Position numbers and translations under genes: made by a program. A stretch of DNA of 25,019 bases. Source: a virus. This document shows, in pieces, positions 20,381-25,019 of the stretch (positions within the stretch are counted from its first letter, which is position 1; every line of letters starts with the position of its first letter). Below the pieces are notes generated by a model. That model was given only the letters and a program-made list of their open reading frames with translations. It did not search any database and was not told where the DNA came from. The stretch is from the IMG/VR virus record IMGVR_UViG_3300013372_002360, positions 1 through 25,019 of that record; one strand, given 5' to 3'.

Positions 20381-23300
20381 GTGATAAGAGACCGTGGACC
20401 AATATCAAGCATAGGGCATGGGCTTACCTCTAGAGATCTTCCAATTCAAGAAGGTGAATCAGAAGGCCCAAGTCCAAACAGTGGCTTTGTAGGAAAAGCG
20501 CTTAACGGCCATCCCGTTATGCGCTTTTTTGCAACAACGGCAGCCTCTGTTGTTGCCATGAGCGTTGCAGGCAAGATGCTAAAAGGCCAAGGCCTAAAGT
20601 TAGCAAAGACTATTCAAAGCTCGGCCGAACTTGGCAACATTGCATCGACTAGAGCTGTTGATACCATAACTCAACTAAGAAGAGGGCTTGATGAGTTAGA
20701 AGGTCTGTCCAGGTATGTGGATGATACAGTAGACCCATACTCAAAACTTGTTTTTGAAAAAGATGGAAAGCTAACTACTGGATTTACAAGGACTATTGCA
20801 GATGGCGATGAAATCCTTGAAAACGGAACCTACATCACCGGAAGAGAAGTCCAGCAAGCAGGCGGTGGAACAACTAGAGAGCCAGCTTCTGTATGGTCTC
20901 TCAGAGATGATATACAGCAAAGACTTGTAAAGCATGCAAGGAGACTTCCCTACGAATTGCCAGCACTTTATGTTGGCCAGAAAGCTGTTGTAGAACCATT
21001 ATTTGGACACAATCAAGATAAGCGCAAAGTAAACTGGTATAACCCAGTAGACGTGATAGCAGACTTCGCAAAAGAATCTGTTAAAAACGCTGCATTCATA
21101 ACTGGAGGATCTGCAGTTGGTGGAGGAGTTCTTGCGAGAAGCAAGTTCTACATGAACGCACCTTATGCTAATAATCCTAACTTAGCATTAACAGCAAAGC
21201 AGATGAGAACTGCAGACAGGTTTGCAGACTTAAGAACTGTTTTGCGAGAAGTTGGCCATGATGCTGGAGATCTAATAAATAAAGGTTCCAGGTTTGCATC
21301 AAGTGCTTCTGGGGCATTTAACCTAGGTGTTGAAAATGCATCAGCAAATCAAGGTTCTCCTGTATTTGCGATGCAGCAGGCAAGACATGGTATGGCAGCC
21401 ATGGGGGATTACCTAGAAGCATCTCAAGCTGGAAGGTTAAAAATAGCAACCCAAAAAGCTAAAGCACTCTTTCTTGGTTCTACAGTTGGAGATGAAAATT
21501 ACCAAGGGTTAGTCGACACACTTCCTTCCATGAGAGGCTTTACTCATGGCTTCAGGGCTTTTGGCGAGCAATTCAAGGTAATGAAACAAGGATACGATGT
21601 AGTATCTGGGGCTAAAAGCTTTGATGAAGCAGTAAACGCAATTAAGTTAGGCCCAAATAAGTCTGCTACAGAAGCCTTGGAAAATGCAATCAACGTTGTT
21701 CAAGGCCAACATAGAAGTAAGTTTTCTGCTTTTGCAGGGTCCGTTGGAGGATTAAAAGGATCTGGTGGTCCAGGTAACTCTTCTATAGACAGAAGTCAAT
21801 TTGGTAGAGCCGTACAAGAAACAATGTACAGAAGACAGCTTGAAAACTATCTCAGGCACAATGGAACCGATGCCAAAGCCGCTGCAAATTTTGCTAGATC
21901 AATAAAAATACAAGAACTTCCAAACACATACAAAACAATGGAAGTCTCAAATAGAATAACTTTGGGACGCAAACAGATAATAGCAACAAGTGATGACGAT
22001 TTTTATGATCAGATGGCTAAAAGATTCAGAAAGAGTAACGGCTTAATAGGCGCTCCTGATTCAAATGTTATAAAAAGATCGATCGAGCAAGCAGATAACT
22101 ACCTTACAAGAAAAGAATTCCAAGACTCTTTTGGAAGAAAAGTTCAAAGTCAATGGAATAAATTCTATGATGAAAACGTAGTCTCTTATGGTAATACAAT
22201 ACTTAAACCACAAAAAGCTGTTTATCAAGATTTTGTTGGTCCACTAACTGGAGCTAAAGAAGACTTCCTTAGAAGAAGAGCAGCACAAGTTCTAGGAGTT
22301 CCACTAAAAGACGCAGATGGAAGATTAGCTAGTGGAAGAGTAATTAATGATGAATTATCTAAAAGAGGAATTGATAGTAACAACTTTGGTCAGTTAAGAG
22401 CTTTCTTAATACGCAATAAACAAATGACTTCTCAGGCTAGTTCTGGTGGATCAAACCTTTTTGGAATGAAGCAGCTTTTAGTTGATGAAGCTTTTGATAA
22501 AGGCATGTTTAATTACATGCAACCAGAGCAAAGAGACTTTGTCAGAGACTTAGCTGGAAGATTAAAGGTTGGAGATCCTGTATCTAGATCTATTGGTTTT
22601 TCTAAGTTGGATGGTGTTTATCAAAATAAAAATGGTGAGATAGTAGACTTAACAAGAATAAAATCAATGGTTGGCGGTTTAGCTAACTTTTTTGGAACAG
22701 AATTCCACATACCTGTTGTAAAGTTTAATCCACTTCAAATGTTGGGCATTGGTGGCCCAGGTGGAATTAGTAAATCGGCTCCTTTCCAGGTAACTTCTGG
22801 CATGAGCTCTCAACCGTTTGGAGCACTAGAGACGCATGCAGCAGACGTGTTTGTTTGGACTAAAGCTAAAAATGGAATATTTGGCCCCAAAGGAACTCTA
22901 TCTAGCATCTCAACCGATCAAGCAGGCAGGGTTAGTTCCACAAAGATGCAGGGGATGTACAGGCCCATAAATGGTAGAGAAAGTAATATATTTACTAGAG
23001 CAGCAGGATATGCAGCAGACAAAGGTGGAATTAGTACAGCCGAATTAGCAGCAAAAGACGCTGGTAGGGATTTAACATTTTTAGAAAGATTTAAAAAATA
23101 TTTTGATGTTGACGAGGAACAACCAAACTCTCTCTTACGTTTAGCTGGAAGATTCAGAAATAGAAAACAAGACATAAATAATCCAAACTTCTTTGCAAAA
23201 CTTCTTCAAGAAGAAGAGGTTGCAATTGGTGGCAAGACAAGTGGAAAATCTATGTCTATGGTCAGAGAAGCTGACGGCACCTATAAAGTGGTTGATTCCA

Positions 23301-25019
23301 GAAATCCTGGAACAGAAATCTATAATCACAAACAAATCTTAGAAGCATACGAAAGTTTCAGAAGAACTACAATGCAGTATGGCACCCCAAAGAGGGTAAT
23401 GTCAGCAGTCCAAGGTCAGTTAGATGATGTACCAATGCTTAACGGTCGTGCTTTTGACATAGCAACCGCAACTGATAAAGATCTTAAGGATTACGGAAGA
23501 GTGCTTTCAGATCTTTATCCAGATGACAAATCCTTAATAAGGGGACAAGGCATTGATTCAACTGGATTAAGAAGAAGGCTCGGAAGAATAACTAGCATGA
23601 TTGATGATTCAACTGCTTCAGCAACTTCTTCTATGGCTGCTAGGTCACCGTCTATTGCAACAAGGCAAGATGAACTTAGAAATGAAATATATAAATATTT
23701 ACTTGAAAGAAATGCTTATATAAAAAATCAGGGAGACCCATCAGCTGTTTTACAACTGATTGATCAAGCAGTACTTGACCTAAAGAAAAGGGGATTAATT
23801 TCTGCTGGGCAAGCAGCAGAAGCAAGAGCAGCTGGTTTATCTACAGTTCTTGAAACAGGGGGATACAAAACATTTAGTCGTCAAGCACACACTGGGGTAA
23901 ATAAAGCTTCAGCTCTTTCTGAAGCAATGGATATGGCAAGAGGTGCAAATAAATCTTCTTTCCAGAATTTAGCTTCACCTTTTACTGAGGGCACTACATC
24001 AATTATCGATACGTCTGGTTTAAAGAAAACAACTTCTTTGATAAAACCAATGTTGAAAAGAAATTTTGGAACAGCACCATACAAAATGGACGAAATGGCT
24101 GGAGATCCATTTGGTGGCAGCAATGTTACGTTTGTTCCTACAGCAGGAACTGTATTAAAAAATGTTGGAGCAAAAAGATTCTTAAAGAGCGCATCAGGAC
24201 TGTCTACCTATTCTGATCCAGAAGCTTTTTCGTTTTCTTCAATTCCTATTTCTCATGGTTTTGAAAGATTAAATAGATACTTCGGAACACTAGGTATGGG
24301 CCTAGATGCAAACAAGTACAAAGGTCCTTTAGACTTATACGCAAGAGGAATGGTTGGAAAAAGAGTTCTTCCAGTTGTTGCTGGTGGTACAGGATTGCTT
24401 GCTGCTGATAGAACTATTGGCGGATTTGTTAATGAAAAAGATCAAAATAATCAAAGAGTATATTCCCCATACTTTACTGGAAAAGCAGCAAAAGGCGTAG
24501 TAGAAGCACAAGCTGCAATCAGTGGAGCAATGCCTGGTGGACTAAGTTATTCAGAAAAAAGAGATCAACTACTAAAAGGCAATGTACCAATAAGACAGGG
24601 TAGATTCTGGCCACTTGGAACCACCCCGTTTGAGGGTGGAAAGATAATGTATTATCGTCCATCTTGGTATAGAAAACTTCAAGGTGGAGCGATGTTTACA
24701 TCCGACACTTATGGTTCTCCTGTTGAAAAGTTTATGTATGGCAATGACTTCTCTCCACTAAGACCATTAGATCCATACAGGTTTGAAAGAAAACATTATA
24801 CAGATAGACCATATCCTGTAACTGGAGAGTATTTCAGTGGACCTTGGGGACCATTAACCCCACTTCTAAACGCTACAGCTGGAAAAGTATTAAAGCCACA
24901 GCTAAAGATGCACGAGGAAGAAGTCAATCAAGCTCTTTCTCAATATGCTCCAGCTGGACAATCAGGAGCCTATAATACTGCTGGAATAGCTATGATGTCT
25001 GGTCAAGGTCAGGCTATAC
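20381..25019 (+). CDS. Very large virion protein in the tape-measure position (3' end outside window)
   Basis: An open frame of at least 1546 codons, from GTG 20381 to the window end without a stop; I translated it throughout. AGGAG 8-10 nt upstream decides the GTG start. Visible parts: a hydrophobic stretch 'RFFATTAASVVAMSVAGKML' (48-67); 'RLPYELPALYVGQKAVVEPL' (about 187-206) followed by 'FGHNQDKRKVNWYNPVDV'; long Ala/Arg/Gln-rich helical regions; 'HIPVVKFNPLQML' (about 776); a second hydrophobic stretch 'VLPVVAGGTGLLAA' (about 1330); and a Pro/Tyr-rich block 'GRFWPLGTTPFEGGKIMYYR' (about 1407) to 'DPYRFERKHYTDRPYPVTGE' (about 1465). Size, hydrophobic segments and position after the chaperone pair suggest a tape measure or internal virion protein. 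The Pro/Tyr-rich blocks are unusual for a tape measure. Confidence 0.75.
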   Translation, partial: MIRDRGPISSIGHGLTSRDLPIQEGESEGPSPNSGFVGKALNGHPVMRFFATTAASVVAMSVAGKMLKGQGLKLAKTIQSSAELGNIASTRAVDTITQLRRGLDELEGLSRYVDDTVDPYSKLVFEKDGKLTTGFTRTIADGDEILENGTYITGREVQQAGGGTTREPASVWSLRDDIQQRLVKHARRLPYELPALYVGQKAVVEPLFGHNQDKRKVNWYNPVDVIADFAKESVKNAAFITGGSAVGGGVLARSKFYMNAPYANNPNLALTAKQMRTADRFADLRTVLREVGHDAGDLINKGSRFASSASGAFNLGVENASANQGSPVFAMQQARHGMAAMGDYLEASQAGRLKIATQKAKALFLGSTVGDENYQGLVDTLPSMRGFTHGFRAFGEQFKVMKQGYDVVSGAKSFDEAVNAIKLGPNKSATEALENAINVVQGQHRSKFSAFAGSVGGLKGSGGPGNSSIDRSQFGRAVQETMYRRQLENYLRHNGTDAKAAANFARSIKIQELPNTYKTMEVSNRITLGRKQIIATSDDDFYDQMAKRFRKSNGLIGAPDSNVIKRSIEQADNYLTRKEFQDSFGRKVQSQWNKFYDENVVSYGNTILKPQKAVYQDFVGPLTGAKEDFLRRRAAQVLGVPLKDADGRLASGRVINDELSKRGIDSNNFGQLRAFLIRNKQMTSQASSGGSNLFGMKQLLVDEAFDKGMFNYMQPEQRDFVRDLAGRLKVGDPVSRSIGFSKLDGVYQNKNGEIVDLTRIKSMVGGLANFFGTEFHIPVVKFNPLQMLGIGGPGGISKSAPFQVTSGMSSQPFGALETHAADVFVWTKAKNGIFGPKGTLSSISTDQAGRVSSTKMQGMYRPINGRESNIFTRAAGYAADKGGISTAELAAKDAGRDLTFLERFKKYFDVDEEQPNSLLRLAGRFRNRKQDINNPNFFAKLLQEEEVAIGGKTSGKSMSMVREADGTYKVVDSRNPGTEIYNHKQILEAYESFRRTTMQYGTPKRVMSAVQGQLDDVPMLNGRAFDIATATDKDLKDYGRVLSDLYPDDKSLIRGQGIDSTGLRRRLGRITSMIDDSTASATSSMAARSPSIATRQDELRNEIYKYLLERNAYIKNQGDPSAVLQLIDQAVLDLKKRGLISAGQAAEARAAGLSTVLETGGYKTFSRQAHTGVNKASALSEAMDMARGANKSSFQNLASPFTEGTTSIIDTSGLKKTTSLIKPMLKRNFGTAPYKMDEMAGDPFGGSNVTFVPTAGTVLKNVGAKRFLKSASGLSTYSDPEAFSFSSIPISHGFERLNRYFGTLGMGLDANKYKGPLDLYARGMVGKRVLPVVAGGTGLLAADRTIGGFVNEKDQNNQRVYSPYFTGKAAKGVVEAQAAISGAMPGGLSYSEKRDQLLKGNVPIRQGRFWPLGTTPFEGGKIMYYRPSWYRKLQGGAMFTSDTYGSPVEKFMYGNDFSPLRPLDPYRFERKHYTDRPYPVTGEYFSGPWGPLTPLLNATAGKVLKPQLKMHEEEVNQALSQYAPAGQSGAYNTAGIAMMSGQGQAI

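Noticed and set aside
22918-24123. Several antisense open frames of 60-85 codons opposite the giant gene
   Set aside because: The plus-strand frame is uninterrupted through this region, and these frames lack start signals and family features.
1-25019. tRNA genes, CRISPR arrays, insertion sequences or attachment sites
   Set aside because: No cloverleaf-like sequence, repeat-spacer array, transposase motif or flanking direct repeat was seen; gaps between genes are all shorter than 100 nt.

Overview
The window is part of a contractile-tailed (myovirus-type) bacteriophage genome, AT-rich, with AGA as the dominant arginine codon. Evidence for a phage: a collagen-like fibre at the left edge, a neck/connector set, a tail terminator, a clear tail sheath, a tail tube with two relatives, two tail-assembly-chaperone-like proteins and a very large virion protein running off the right edge. 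The host cannot be read directly. Two genes start about 7 nt after a TANNNT -10 box, which implies leaderless mRNAs. That layout is common in Actinobacteria and a few other groups, so an aquatic actinobacterial host is possible but unproven. Most other genes have ordinary Shine-Dalgarno sites.

Layout. (1) 1-1341 (+): C-terminal part of a collagen-like (Gly-Pro-Thr) fibre with three exact 45-codon repeat units. (2) 1338-2502 (-): two 2-oxoglutarate/Fe(II) oxygenases, convergent with the fibre. (3) A perfect palindrome at 2542-2556 is a candidate bidirectional promoter serving the minus pair and a plus-strand pair: a third oxygenase and a DUF6065-like protein (2581-3970). (4) 4045-5711: two small paralogous proteins and a 390-aa orphan. 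(5) 5735-6400: a divergent oxygenase. (6) 6430-11125: a tightly coupled six-gene operon with a small beta-rich protein, a degenerate glutathione-peroxidase-like protein and four tandem paralogous oxygenases. (7) 11190-20365: structural module (small protein, connector, head closure, sheath-like protein, tail terminator, sheath, tube, two tube-like proteins, two chaperone-like proteins). (8) 20381-end: open frame of at least 1546 codons in the place where a tape measure is expected.

The striking part is the accessory block at 1338-11125: eight separate 2OG/Fe(II) oxygenases within about 10 kb, all keeping the HxD...H iron ligands, between a collagen-like fibre and the tail genes. Collagen-like repeats are classic substrates of prolyl/lysyl hydroxylases, so one testable idea is that the phage hydroxylates its own virion proteins. 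Here, however, proline sits in the X position of Gly-X-Y, not the Y position used by collagen prolyl-4-hydroxylases. Other protein, nucleotide or small-molecule substrates remain equally possible.

In the structural module, sheath and tube (15271-17263) appear to be the high-output genes: own promoter region, strong ribosome binding sites, more CGT/CGC arginine codons than their neighbours, and a strong intrinsic terminator right after the tube gene that would lower expression of the two tube-like paralogs downstream.
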